From NCBI GenBank assembly GCA_964551445.1, contig CAZKCG010000006.1, forward strand, positions 62,001 to 126,000: 64,000 nucleotides of DNA, written 5' to 3'. A model generated the notes under the pieces. It saw only the letters and a list, made by a program, of their open reading frames with translations. It did not search any database and was not told the origin of the DNA. This DNA is from DAOPXV01 sp964551445 (GTDB lineage: Bacteria > Muiribacteriota > UBA9980). Below, piece after piece: positions 34,218-42,853 of the stretch (its first letter is position 1; each line of letters begins with the position of its first letter). The position numbers were made by a program, and so were the translations under genes.

Positions 34218-35965
34218 TTTAACACCACTATTTTACCCGTTTTTTCAGCCGAATCAGCGGTCAGCCTGTAGAAATAGGTCCCGTTCGAAACTTCGCTCAT
34301 ATCATCGTTCGATAAGTTCCACGAAAATTCGTTGGCGCCGAATCTTCCGGCGAGTTCTTTTTCAAAAACGGTTCTTCTATTCCTGTCGAATATTTTTATC
34401 TTCACGTCCGAAGGCGTGAAATTTAGAAAATAATAAAATTTGCCGTTGCGCCCTGAAACCGGATTTGGATAAAAATATGATCTGGATATTTCAACTTTTT
34501 GCGGTATGACGGCCGCTTTCGTGGTCACATTGACGTTCATGATATCGACTGGAGGCGACAAGACCGTTATTCCAACAGGCGCGTCCGTGCCGTTATACGC
34601 TATGGATGAAGGGTTCGTGAAAGCGTTGAAATCCGTTTTATATCCGGCGTAAAAAAGATCGGTGCTTAAAACCGCCTTTGTGCCGTTGATATTATAATCG
34701 AGCCTGTCTTTTCCGTTGGCGTCAAGCCCTGACGCGACCTCGAGGTCGAGGCTTTTGTGAGTTTCGTCGTAATTTAAACTGTTTCCGGAAATTGACCCGA
34801 CGGCGTCGTCGACGTGCCAGATAAGTATTCCCGATTCTAAATATGCGTCAAATCCCTTTTTCTGGCGGTTTTCAACGAGAAAATATTCCAGCGGCGAGCT
34901 TTCTTTTGAAACCGCGTAAATTTTCAGGGCGTTTGGCGAGTCTGAAAGCGCGGTGACGGCAAGGTTCGAACTGTCGCTTAAAACTTCCGTGGGCGTGAGA
35001 TAACCAAGCTGGATAAGCGTCCATGAAGAAGGCATGCTGGGCGTTTTGCCCTTGTTGCGCCAGGCGCCGTATCCCATGAGGTCCCATCCGCCGACGCCGA
35101 GAGAGGAATTATCGGTATCGTAGAGGTCGGCGAGGCCGAGTAAATGGCCGAATTCATGGCAGGTCACGCCGAGAGGGCTGTTTTCATTGTTTCCATCCTG
35201 AACTTCCGTTTCAGGCGCTATTAAAACATTGTCTATTTTTTTTCCGCCGGGTGTGATCAGGTTCGCGTCGTTGAAGCCGACGGACCATATGTCGTCAGGC
35301 GTATCGCCTGAACCGCCGTTGGCTATATCGCTTTCCTGGCCTGCGCCGGCGTGAATAAGAAGTATCGCGTCGTATTTGTCGTAATCGATGTATTTAGCCG
35401 TATCCGTTTGATTTTTAGAGGCGTTTATCTGTGAAGCGTTGAAAATTTCGACTATAAGCTGTCTCAGGGTAAAACTGTCCTCGCCGGGTCCGCCGTAATA
35501 TGACATTTTCTGGGCCGCTTCGTAAATTTCCGCTGAAACGTCCACGGTTATATTCAAATTATTAAATGAAACCGTTTTGAAATAGTTAGCGAAATCGTTC
35601 ATATTAGCGGTTATTGAAGCGAGGGTTTCCTTCATGCGGCCGTTGCCGTTTATGCGCGTGCTGCTTTCTTCAGGGAACTGGCATCTGACGGCGATCACTT
35701 TCAAATTGCCTTTTGTAGCGAGCGCGAGGTTTTTATTTCCTGCCATGGCCGGAGCGCGGTTTATGAATGATGCTGAATGCGCTTTGATATCGGCTTTGCT
35801 CATTATTTTTCCGGGATAGGGAGGCGCTTTCTGAAGAACATGCGCGCGCGAGGATTTAGACAGCGCATATCTAACCGTCTGGGACTGGCAGAAATAAAAA
35901 GTTATGATGAAAAATATGGATGAAAATATAACTAACTTATAGAACTGATCTTTGAAATCGCCCAT
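34214..35965 (-). CDS. M6-family (immune inhibitor A-like) secreted metalloprotease
   Basis: 583 residues with an N-terminal membrane-spanning signal (about 10-30). The zinc site is HEFGH at 270-274 with Asp280 in the HExxHxxGxxD pattern of M6/metzincin-like proteases, and the Met-turn WDLMGYG at 294-300. The last 90 residues are an FlgD-Ig/type-A-sorting-like domain: YFYPNPVSG, then VKIKIFDRNR, FSWNLSNDD, NGTYFYRLTA and the Lys-rich end KTGKIVVLK. It starts at ATG 35965 behind GGAG. It is first in a two-gene operon with the PorV-like gene. Confidence 0.9.
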   Translation of the reverse strand: MGDFKDQFYKLVIFSSIFFIITFYFCQSQTVRYALSKSSRAHVLQKAPPYPGKIMSKADIKAHSASFINRAPAMAGNKNLALATKGNLKVIAVRCQFPEESSTRINGNGRMKETLASITANMNDFANYFKTVSFNNLNITVDVSAEIYEAAQKMSYYGGPGEDSFTLRQLIVEIFNASQINASKNQTDTAKYIDYDKYDAILLIHAGAGQESDIANGGSGDTPDDIWSVGFNDANLITPGGKKIDNVLIAPETEVQDGNNENSPLGVTCHEFGHLLGLADLYDTDNSSLGVGGWDLMGYGAWRNKGKTPSMPSSWTLIQLGYLTPTEVLSDSSNLAVTALSDSPNALKIYAVSKESSPLEYFLVENRQKKGFDAYLESGILIWHVDDAVGSISGNSLNYDETHKSLDLEVASGLDANGKDRLDYNINGTKAVLSTDLFYAGYKTDFNAFTNPSSIAYNGTDAPVGITVLSPPVDIMNVNVTTKAAVIPQKVEISRSYFYPNPVSGRNGKFYYFLNFTPSDVKIKIFDRNRRTVFEKELAGRFGANEFSWNLSNDDMSEVSNGTYFYRLTADSAEKTGKIVVLK

Positions 35966-36081
35966 TTTATCTCCACGCCATTCGAATATAGTAGAAGTTA
36001 TAATTAAATATCGGCTGGAATTTGGATAATTTTAGAATTAATTCGTTTTCGGGAAATTCGGCCAGAATCACTTTAAAATAT

Positions 36082-36110
36082 TTGCAAATTTTCGTCAAAA
36101 ATGCTATTAT
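36082..36110 (+). promoter_or_regulatory. Promoter of the RsbR-like/HD-GYP gene
   Basis: TTGCAA (36082-36087), 17 nt, TATTAT (36105-36110); leader about 98 nt. Confidence 0.55.
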
Positions 36111-36214
36111 ATTAAAAATTTAATTTTGCGTTTTAAGTGTTCAGCCTTGCTTGTGCTTTGCATGAAATGTAGCGCAATTATTAAAGTTATAAAGAACGGA
36201 GCAAAGAAGTAAAA

Positions 36215-37261
36215 ATGAAACCCTGTGAGATCGAACTAATAAAAAAATCTGCGGTGCTTTTCGGACAACATAAGGAAGAGATAATAAAAAACTGGGTCGA
36301 AGCGGTGAAGCGCGAAGAAACCATATCCGACGATTCTGAAATGAGTTATTTCATATCAGGCTTTGAAAAACTCGTGAACGATTTCGCAAAATATCTGTCG
36401 ATAGGCGATTTCAACGGCTATTATCAGGGCAACGCCGAAATAGCGTCAGGGATAGCTTATAATGATATATCATACAAAAAATTCGTCGAGGTGTTTCACC
36501 TCTTTGAAGACAGCTATGGCCATATTCTTGTGGATAATATCGATGAAAAAGATCTTTTAAGGTGTATGGGGGCGATAGACCGCGTTCATCACAAAACTAT
36601 TTCCACGGTTTCCAACGCTTATTTCAGCATAAACGATGTAACCGTTTTCGCCCTGGCCAAACTCGCCGAACTGCGCGATCCCGAAACCGGTTTTCATCTT
36701 GAAAGAACCCGCGAATATTCCACGGCGATTTCAAAACAGCTCGGGCTCAGCGATGCTTTTATCGCAAATATTTACAGGGTCGGCCCGCTTCATGATATAG
36801 GAAAGGTCGGTATAAGGGACAACATCTTGTTAAAGCCGGCCAGCCTTACCGACGCGGAGTACGCGATCATGAAAACGCACGTAACGATAGGCGCCGGCGT
36901 CATAACTGATATTATAGGCGGCCACAACATAAGCCGGGGATATCTTCTTATGGCGCGCGATATCATATTATATCACCACGAAAAATATAACGGCACGGGT
37001 TATCCCGTCGGTCTCTCCGGCGAACACATTCCGCTCGCGGCAAGAATTTTCTCGCTGGCCGACGCGTATGACGCCATAGTTTCAAAACGGCCCTACAAAG
37101 AGGCGCTGCCGCATGAAGAAGCAGTCGCGAGAATAAAAAAAGACTGCGGAACTCATTTCGATCCGAAGGTCGTGGAGGCTTTTCTCAAGGTTCAGGAACA
37201 ATTGAGGGCGATCAACGAAAAGTACAAGGAAGAATCGTTAAAGGCTTCATTAAAAAATTAA
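36215..37261 (+). CDS. HD-GYP phosphodiesterase with helical sensor domain
   Basis: 348 residues. Residues 1-140 are all-helical and resemble RsbRD-type or globin-like sensor domains (LFGQHKEEIIKNWVEAV near 15-31). Residues about 145-330 are a complete HD-GYP domain: HDIGKVGI with H193/D194, LLKPASLTDAEYAIMKTH, and HHEKYNGTGYP at 254-264. Unlike the protein at 21594 there is no insertion. Expected activity is cyclic di-GMP hydrolysis in the cytosol. ATG 36215 is preceded by GGAGCAAAG. It is monocistronic and followed by repeat copy C. Confidence 0.9.
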   Translation: MKPCEIELIKKSAVLFGQHKEEIIKNWVEAVKREETISDDSEMSYFISGFEKLVNDFAKYLSIGDFNGYYQGNAEIASGIAYNDISYKKFVEVFHLFEDSYGHILVDNIDEKDLLRCMGAIDRVHHKTISTVSNAYFSINDVTVFALAKLAELRDPETGFHLERTREYSTAISKQLGLSDAFIANIYRVGPLHDIGKVGIRDNILLKPASLTDAEYAIMKTHVTIGAGVITDIIGGHNISRGYLLMARDIILYHHEKYNGTGYPVGLSGEHIPLAARIFSLADAYDAIVSKRPYKEALPHEEAVARIKKDCGTHFDPKVVEAFLKVQEQLRAINEKYKEESLKASLKN

Positions 37262-37295
37262 GGCTTTTTCTTGTTTTTTATGGAACTATTATATC

Positions 37296-37428
37296 AGTGA
37301 ATAAAGAATAGTGAACAGAGAATAGTTAATGTAGCGGCCTTCAGCCGATTGTTTTTATTCAAATAATTAAGAGCGCGTGAAACGCGCCAGTCAACAACTA
37401 TTCTCTCATCACTATTCTCTGATTTCGT
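37296..37428. repeat. Intergenic heptad-arm element, copy C
   Basis: Left arm 37296-37331 shows the rhythm clearly: GTGAATA, AAGAATA, GTGAACA, GAGAATA, GTTAATG, then TAGCGGCC-TTCA-GCCGAT. A second hairpin GCGCG-TGAAA-CGCGC is near 37372-37386. The right arm (37390-37428) has ACTATTCTCTCATCACTATT, the inverted counterpart. Its right end touches the stop codon of the Bax-inhibitor gene (37429). Confidence 0.75.
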
Positions 37429-38169
37429 CTATCTCTTGCGGTCTCCGAAAAGCTGGAGCATATAAAGGAAAAGGTTTATGAAATCCAGATATAAGGTCAG
37501 TGCGCCCATTACGGCTTCCTTCTGATCTTCTTCCGTACCTTCGTTGCCGATTATATTCATATCTTTTATCTTCTGCGTGTCATAGGCTGTAAGCGCAATA
37601 AATACTGCGAGTCCGGCGTATGTTATGATCCAGTGAAGCATCGTGCTCTGCATGAAAATGTTGAAGATCGTAGCTATTAAAACGCCGATCAAGCCCATGG
37701 TGGCGAAGCTTCCGACCGCGGTCAGGTCCGATTTCGTGAAATATCCGAACGCGCTCATGATGCCGAAAGTGGCCGCCGTCAGAAAGAATGTCGAAGCTAT
37801 CGATTCGGCCGTAAATACAAGGAATACTACGGAAAGCGTAAGTCCGTTCACCGCCGCGTAAAAGATGAACATGCCCGTAGCCGTCGCGGCGCTGAGTTTT
37901 TCGATGGCCGCGGAAAGATACCATACGAGCGCCAATTCGCCGAAAAGAAGGCCGTAGAATATGACCTTGTTCAAAACTATCATTTTAACCAGTGGAATAT
38001 TTGAAGCCACATACATGGCCACAACGCCCGTTATGACAAGCGCGACAGACATCCACATATAAACTTTATTCATGAAACTGATCTGTTCGGCCGCCACCTG
38101 GGCGTTCGTCATGGAGCCGCGAACCGCCTGAGCCGGTCCTTTTTCATAGTAGTTTAAATTTTCGTCCAT
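37429..38169 (-). CDS. Bax inhibitor-1/YccA family membrane protein
   Basis: 246 residues with seven hydrophobic segments from about residue 35 on. The BI-1/UPF0005 features are seen: FMNKVYMWMSVALVITG at the first helix, GLTLSVVFLVF in the middle, and AYDTQKIKDM near the end of helix 6, followed by ALTLYLDFINLFLYMLQLFG. Members are calcium-leak or membrane-protease-associated proteins (YccA modulates FtsH in E. coli). ATG 38169 has GGGAGG upstream. Single-gene unit from its own promoter; its stop touches repeat copy C. Confidence 0.92.
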   Translation of the reverse strand: MDENLNYYEKGPAQAVRGSMTNAQVAAEQISFMNKVYMWMSVALVITGVVAMYVASNIPLVKMIVLNKVIFYGLLFGELALVWYLSAAIEKLSAATATGMFIFYAAVNGLTLSVVFLVFTAESIASTFFLTAATFGIMSAFGYFTKSDLTAVGSFATMGLIGVLIATIFNIFMQSTMLHWIITYAGLAVFIALTAYDTQKIKDMNIIGNEGTEEDQKEAVMGALTLYLDFINLFLYMLQLFGDRKR

Positions 38170-38201
38170 TTTTAAAGCCTCCCGTTTTTTGAAGTGGTCT
38201 T

Positions 38202-38230
38202 ATTTTAACATAGAAACCGTATATTATCAA
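38202..38230 (-). promoter_or_regulatory. Promoter of the Bax inhibitor-1 gene
   Basis: Minus strand TTGATA (38225-38230), 17 nt, TAAAAT (38202-38207); leader about 30 nt. Confidence 0.6.
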
Positions 38231-38301
38231 GATGATTTGGGTGGTGAATATAAATTCTTCTTTTTTTATGCTCTGTTTACAAATTTCAGCTGCGTTGAAA
38301 T

Positions 38302-38997
38302 TTATCCGAGGTATCTTGCCTGAAGCGGTGTTTCAATGACGCGGCCTCCCGCAAGGTCTAACCTGTAAGCTTTCGAATCCGGCCTCGAGCTTACAATATG
38401 CGCAAGCGCCCCGTCGATATAATGGACAGCCGCGCCGTCATCTGCCGCGATGCCCGGCATCATAGCTTTTTCCGCAACCATTTTCTGATATGCCGGCCGC
38501 CTTCGCTCGTCGCTGTCATAGTGCGGGCAGCTGCTGCCGTTTAAAAAGCCGAGGCATTTGACGCTTGAAAGTTCCCCGTGATACGAGTCTGTGACGCCCT
38601 CCTCGAACCAGCATATTCCGCCGGCGCTTAAGCCGGATAATATAACGCCCTGTTCCCAGGCTTTTTTAAATATTTTGTCGAGCTCCCATTCGCGCCAGAG
38701 CGCGATAAGATTTTTAGTGCTGCCGCCGCCGACATAGATAATGTCTCGGCTTAAAATAAATCCTTCGATATCTCTCGTGTGCGGATCAAAAAGCGAGAGA
38801 TGCGAAGGCTCGCACGGCATGTTTTTAAATGAGTTATAGAAACGCCCTATATATTCGTCGTTGTCGCCGCTGGCCGTTCCGATAAAACAGACCTCGGGCC
38901 TTTCTTTTTTTACCTGGTTTAAAATATAGGTGTCCAGAAGGGGATTTTCCGGTTCCATCGAAAATCCGCCGCCGCCCATGGCTATTATCTGTTTCAA
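38302..38997 (-). CDS. Peptidase S51 (dipeptidase E-like)
   Basis: 231 residues. The start is TTG 38997 behind GGGAGG. The nucleophile elbow is GLSAGGICW with Ser124; the preceding YVGGGSTKNL and FIGTASGDNDEY are family hallmarks, and YIDGALAHIVSS is near the end. S51 enzymes cleave N-terminal Asp dipeptides or, in related cyanophycinases, beta-linked Asp-Arg; the PepE-type length favours the former. There is no signal peptide, so it acts in the cytosol. Repeat copy D lies just upstream. Confidence 0.88.
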   Translation of the reverse strand: MKQIIAMGGGGFSMEPENPLLDTYILNQVKKERPEVCFIGTASGDNDEYIGRFYNSFKNMPCEPSHLSLFDPHTRDIEGFILSRDIIYVGGGSTKNLIALWREWELDKIFKKAWEQGVILSGLSAGGICWFEEGVTDSYHGELSSVKCLGFLNGSSCPHYDSDERRRPAYQKMVAEKAMMPGIAADDGAAVHYIDGALAHIVSSRPDSKAYRLDLAGGRVIETPLQARYLG

Positions 38998-39025
38998 ATT
39001 ACGCCTCCCTTAATATATCTGGTCG

Positions 39026-39152
39026 TAGTGAAGAGCTGATAGTGAAAAGTGAAGAGTTAATGTGGGAGCGCTTTGCGCTCAATTAAAAAAGAAGGCCGTG
39101 ACCGGCCGCCCATCCGCTAGTTCTCAACTATCAGTTCTCAACTTTCAACTTT
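39026..39152. repeat. Intergenic heptad-arm element, copy D
   Basis: The clearest copy. Left arm 39026-39062 reads in sevens GTGAAGA, GCTGATA, GTGAAAA, GTGAAGA, GTTAATG. Two hairpins follow: GAGCGC-TTT-GCGCTC (about 39066-39080) and GGCCG-TGA-CCGGCC (about 39094-39107). The right arm 39111-39152, read in reverse complement, is GTTGAAA, GTTGAGA, ACTGATA, GTTGAGA. The hairpin sequences differ from copies A-C although their layout is the same. Confidence 0.75.
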
Positions 39153-39190
39153 GTAATTATTATGTTGTCCGCCCGCAAAAATTATCGTTC

Positions 39191-40902
39191 CTATGATTCT
39201 TGTGCTTCATCGTCCTCAAGAAGCGCGAAGACGGGAACGGCCTCTTTTTTCCCTTTTACCGTTACTTCGCCGAGCGATTCGGTTTTATATGTTTTAGCCG
39301 CTTTTTTAAGTGTTTTTTCGCTGACGATGATGGTTCTGTGGAATTTTTTGCATTCGCTTTCCAGACGGGACGCGAGATTCACGCCGTCGCCGATGACCGT
39401 ATAATTCAAGCGGTTTCGGGAGCCCATATTGCCGGCCACGATTATATCGGTGTTGACGCCTATTCCGATCTTGAGCTCGGGAAAACCTTTCGCCGCTAAT
39501 TCCGCGTTTATCTTTTTAAGTTCTTTTATCATGTCGAGCGCGGCGCCCAACGCACGGTCGGCGTCATCATCGTGTTTTATCGGCGTCCCGAAAAGCGCCA
39601 TGATGGCGTCGCCTATGAATTTATCGACCACTCCGCCTCGAGCTTCGATTATATCGTTCATGCTTGTAAGATAGTGGTTCAATATCTCGAGTATCTCTGA
39701 TGGCGNNNNNNNNNNGTGAAATCCCTTATATCCGAAAATAATATAGTGGCTACTTTTTCTTCGCCGCCAAGGACTATCTCTTTACTTTTTAAAAGTTCCT
39801 CGGCGATCGCCGGCGATACGACCTTTCCGAGCAGGTCGTGTATCCTGTCGCGCTCCATGAGTCCGTCGGTCATGCGGTTGAACGATCTCGCTAGTTCGCC
39901 CACCTCGTCCTCCGAGTCCGTCATAACGTGTTCGTTATAAATTCCCCTTGCGACGCGTTTGCTTTTTTCGGCCAGTTCGCGGACCGGTTTTGAAACGCTT
40001 CTGGAGATGGCCATGCTGCCTAAAAATGTTATCAATAATCCGCAAATTCCTATGAATATAAGCATCGTCCGAAGCATATAAAACGGCTGAAGCGCTTCTT
40101 CGAGAGAGTGTTGTGTCATAAGCCACGCGCCGGTTTTTTCATCGAGCAGTTTCGCCTGCACCAGAAAACGCTCTGATCCGAAGGAAAACACGGAAATGTC
40201 TTTTTCAAATGAGGTTTTCGGAAGTATTTTTGTCCACTCCGGCCGGTAATTCTGTGGAATGGTGGAAGCGCGGATCATCGGGGCGGAGCCCGGCCCGAGC
40301 TCGACTATCGAAATATCCGAAGGAACGATCTTTTTAATATTTTTTAATAAATTGTCATCCACGCGAAATCCTATACCAAAACATACTATAGGGTCCGGCG
40401 CAAGGATCGGAACGATGATGATGCTGTAAAGCTGATCTCCGAGGTTGACGAACGAAGATTGAGGTTTCTGGCTTTCCTCCGCTTTTACGATCAGGTCGGG
40501 ATAAGGGAAAGGCGTTTTCGAAAATTTTGATCCGGGCGTATCCACGAGGATCTCATGTGAATCATCGATGGATAAAAGCATGATAAGATCGGCTCTGGTC
40601 CGCTGCAGAAGGCTGGTCATAGCCGATGAGACCGTTTCCATGTTTCCGCTGGAAAAAGCCTGCTGGAAGGCGTAATCTTTTGACAGCATCGATGCCGCCT
40701 GACTATGCGCTTCGAGCCTTGTGGAAATAAAAGAGTCTATTACGCCGGAACTGAGTTTTAATTCCGTTTCGATCTGATTTCTCGCGTTGATCTCGTGGAC
40801 GCTGTTTATCGATAGAAAAACCAGGCCTCCGACGATCAGAAAAAGGCTTGCGAATACGAATAAAAGTCTTGACTGAAGGCTTTTAAACCGGAAAAACTTC
40901 AC
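39191..40902 (-). CDS. Sensor adenylate/guanylate cyclase (Cache-HAMP-class III cyclase), broken by N run
   Basis: One gene interrupted only by the assembly gap at 39706-39715. It reads: membrane helix (about 10-30), extracytoplasmic Cache-like sensor (about 35-265), second helix (about 275-300), HAMP (about 300-355, with DEVGELARSFNRM), then class III cyclase. The catalytic domain starts VATILFSDIRDF (first metal Asp) before the gap and resumes as PSEILEILNHYL, GGVVDKFIGDAIMALFG (second Asp), GIGVNTDIIVAGNMGS and NYTVIGDGVNLASRLE. Product would be cAMP or cGMP. It overlaps the cupredoxin gene by 1 nt, so it probably reports on that operon's envelope process. Confidence 0.9.
39706..39715. other. 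Assembly gap of ten N inside cyclase gene
   Basis: Ten N split the cyclase domain and shift the frame: the reading frame before the gap (ending SDIRDF) and after it (PSEILEIL) fit only if the true gap is 2 more than a multiple of 3. From the spacing in other class III cyclases about 20 nt are missing. The gap is therefore an estimate, not a measured length, and the frame break is not biological. Confidence 0.85.
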
Positions 40903-41564
40903 TAATAACCACCCTGGCCCCCGATGATATTTTTAGAGGGAACGATCTCTTTTTTCAATTCGACCGATACGTCCACGGAAATGGCTTCCGAGAAATTCTT
41001 TTTTTCATCGAGGTCGATAGACTCCGGCAGGCCTTTTCCGACGATTTTTTTTAACCGCGGGTGCCAGAATACAAGTTTGTATTTTCCGGAGGGGATATTT
41101 GAGATATGGATAGTGCCGTCAGCGGATGATTTAGAAAAATAAGGGGTGTCCGTAACGAAAATATATGCTTTCATCCAGTCATGGATATTGCAGCCTATGA
41201 CGACTACACCGGGTTTATCGAAGAGGACCGGTTTCGGTTTTTCCTCTTTGTAAAGCGGAATATCGAAGCGTTTCGGCTGTGAAAATGAATAGACGTGGTG
41301 CTGGACCGTGTCGTGATTTGGAAATTCGACGTTCGTGCCTGCTTGAATAACCGTAACGCGCGGCGTGAATTCTTTATCCTTCTGATTTATCTCGACGGTC
41401 TTTTGAGCCAGACCCGTTTCGGCTATCGTTTCATTTTTTAGCGTCGCTATCGCGTCCGCTACCAGATCTCCTTTGATATCCGTTACCTTCAATTTGAAAT
41501 CGGCCGCCTGGACTGGCGAGATCATACATACCGACAACAATATAATTAAAATTGAATATTTCAC
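40902..41564 (-). CDS. Cupredoxin-like periplasmic protein (methylamine utilization type)
   Basis: 220 residues with signal peptide (cleavage near VQAAD). Residues about 60-140 form a cupredoxin domain with possible type 1 copper ligands: His84 in FPNHDT, His89/His90 in QHHVYSF, Cys125, His128 and Met131 in GCNIHDWM. A carboxypeptidase-regulatory-like beta domain follows (about 140-185, GTIHISNIPSGKYKLVFWHP). In Proteobacteria this family, often labelled methylamine utilization protein, sits beside an outer-membrane protein and a sensor signalling enzyme, as here. It lies 13 bp after the outer-membrane protein gene. Confidence 0.85.
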   Translation of the reverse strand: MKYSILIILLSVCMISPVQAADFKLKVTDIKGDLVADAIATLKNETIAETGLAQKTVEINQKDKEFTPRVTVIQAGTNVEFPNHDTVQHHVYSFSQPKRFDIPLYKEEKPKPVLFDKPGVVVIGCNIHDWMKAYIFVTDTPYFSKSSADGTIHISNIPSGKYKLVFWHPRLKKIVGKGLPESIDLDEKKNFSEAISVDVSVELKKEIVPSKNIIGGQGGY

Positions 41565-41577
41565 CTGTCGGCCTCCT

Positions 41578-42429
41578 CTAAAAATTTATGCTGTACTGGA
41601 CCGAATATATTGAATTCGGATAGGACAATGAATTTTTAACCGTTTTATAATTTTCGTAGCCGAACCGCCATGACGATCTTTTATCTGGCGTGAAGACTGC
41701 TCCGAGTTCGTATTTAAGAGTGTCGGCGTCCGAAACTTTATACATCGCCTTCATTTTTCCCTTCCAGCCGGGCCATGTGTGCATTACCACATAAGGGCTG
41801 AAACTATAATAATCTTCCCATCCGTGGATAGTGACGTCGCCTTTGCGTTTCATGACGCCCCATGTGAGGGCCCAGCTGTTATCCATTGAGTACTGCCCGC
41901 GGACGGCGGCTGAAACCCCTCTCTGGTTGAATACTTCGGTTTTGTCTCCGTGCGTGCTGTCTAAAGTTAATATTCCCGTGATTATATTTTTGAGGTCGAG
42001 CCGTTTTCCGTATTCCAGCTGGACGAGCGAGAGCCAGCGGTTGTGAACGTCGTCGTTTTTGTAGAGTTCTTCTCCGGTTCCCGCGCTTATCATCCACCAG
42101 GGCGCCATGTGCCCGAGGCCGAGTTTTCTGCGGTAAGCGGCCCTCACGCCGTAGTAAAAGCGGTCGTGCGATGAAAAGGACTTGTTTTTATGATCTTTCA
42201 GGTTGAGTGATAATATCCAGCGTTTGCCGGGCGCGTCTTCTTTTTCAGCGCCGAGTTTTAAGGCGGTTTCAATTCCGCTGTCCTTTATTCGCCATTTTTC
42301 ATCGAATTCCTGCGTGATATTGCTCTCGCTGACATATTTGACCGAGACGGTTCTGTTGAATTCCCAGGCTTCCGATTTTCCGAGACACATAAATATTAAC
42401 AGGATTGCGGTCAACGTGATCTTTTTCAT
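41578..42429 (-). CDS. Outer-membrane beta-barrel protein of unknown function
   Basis: 283 residues with signal peptide (cleavage near SEA). Strand pairs alternate throughout, rich in Trp/Tyr/Arg, and the C-terminus is an aromatic-ended strand (SVQYSINF), as in outer-membrane barrels. No family is recognised. It is first in the operon with the cupredoxin and cyclase. By analogy with the proteobacterial gene trio it could supply or export the ligand that the cupredoxin binds. Confidence 0.75.
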   Translation of the reverse strand: MKKITLTAILLIFMCLGKSEAWEFNRTVSVKYVSESNITQEFDEKWRIKDSGIETALKLGAEKEDAPGKRWILSLNLKDHKNKSFSSHDRFYYGVRAAYRRKLGLGHMAPWWMISAGTGEELYKNDDVHNRWLSLVQLEYGKRLDLKNIITGILTLDSTHGDKTEVFNQRGVSAAVRGQYSMDNSWALTWGVMKRKGDVTIHGWEDYYSFSPYVVMHTWPGWKGKMKAMYKVSDADTLKYELGAVFTPDKRSSWRFGYENYKTVKNSLSYPNSIYSVQYSINF

Positions 42430-42505
42430 AAAATTAAACCTCTTGATTATTTTAATCGGCGGATGAGGCGCCTCAATGATCTAAATCGTATGCGGTTATA
42501 ATAAC

Positions 42506-42534
42506 ATATTATATTAGGAGAGTTTTATTGTCAA
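42506..42534 (-). promoter_or_regulatory. Promoter of the barrel-cupredoxin-cyclase operon
   Basis: Minus strand TTGACA (42529-42534); the -10 is TAATAT after 17 nt (42506-42511) or TATAAT after 15 nt. Leader about 70 nt. Confidence 0.6.
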
Positions 42535-42853
42535 CATTTATTAAAACGGCATCCAAATTATTTTATGGAAAAATATAAACGGATGTGATAGAATTTGAAA
42601 CGGTTTATACAAATAATTACGGCATCAGACATCCGCTGTTAGAAAAAAAGTAATTGATATTGTTTTGATTTTTTCAAAACGCGAATGCTCAGCCAAAAAA
42701 ACTTTGATGTGATCTCTGTTATTGGTTATATGTCGTGAAAGGCAATTAATTTTAATTTTTTCCGAAAAAATGTCACTTTTGTTTTGTGATAGTGTCTAAT
42801 TATCATGAGGTTGGATGTTTATCAGATCGTAAAGTAACAAGGAGATGGCTTGA
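42535..42853. other. Intergenic stretch upstream of the EEP hydrolase
   Basis: No gene is seen in this AT-rich stretch. A possible plus-strand promoter, TTGTTT (42779-42784), 16 nt, TATCAT (42801-42806), lies in front of the gene at 42854; its -10 is the same as that before the sigma gene at 15207. Otherwise I see nothing definite. Confidence 0.35.

Noticed and set aside
39679..39715. Frameshift or pseudogene in the sensor cyclase
   Set aside because: The break coincides exactly with the ten N; both halves carry all catalytic residues.
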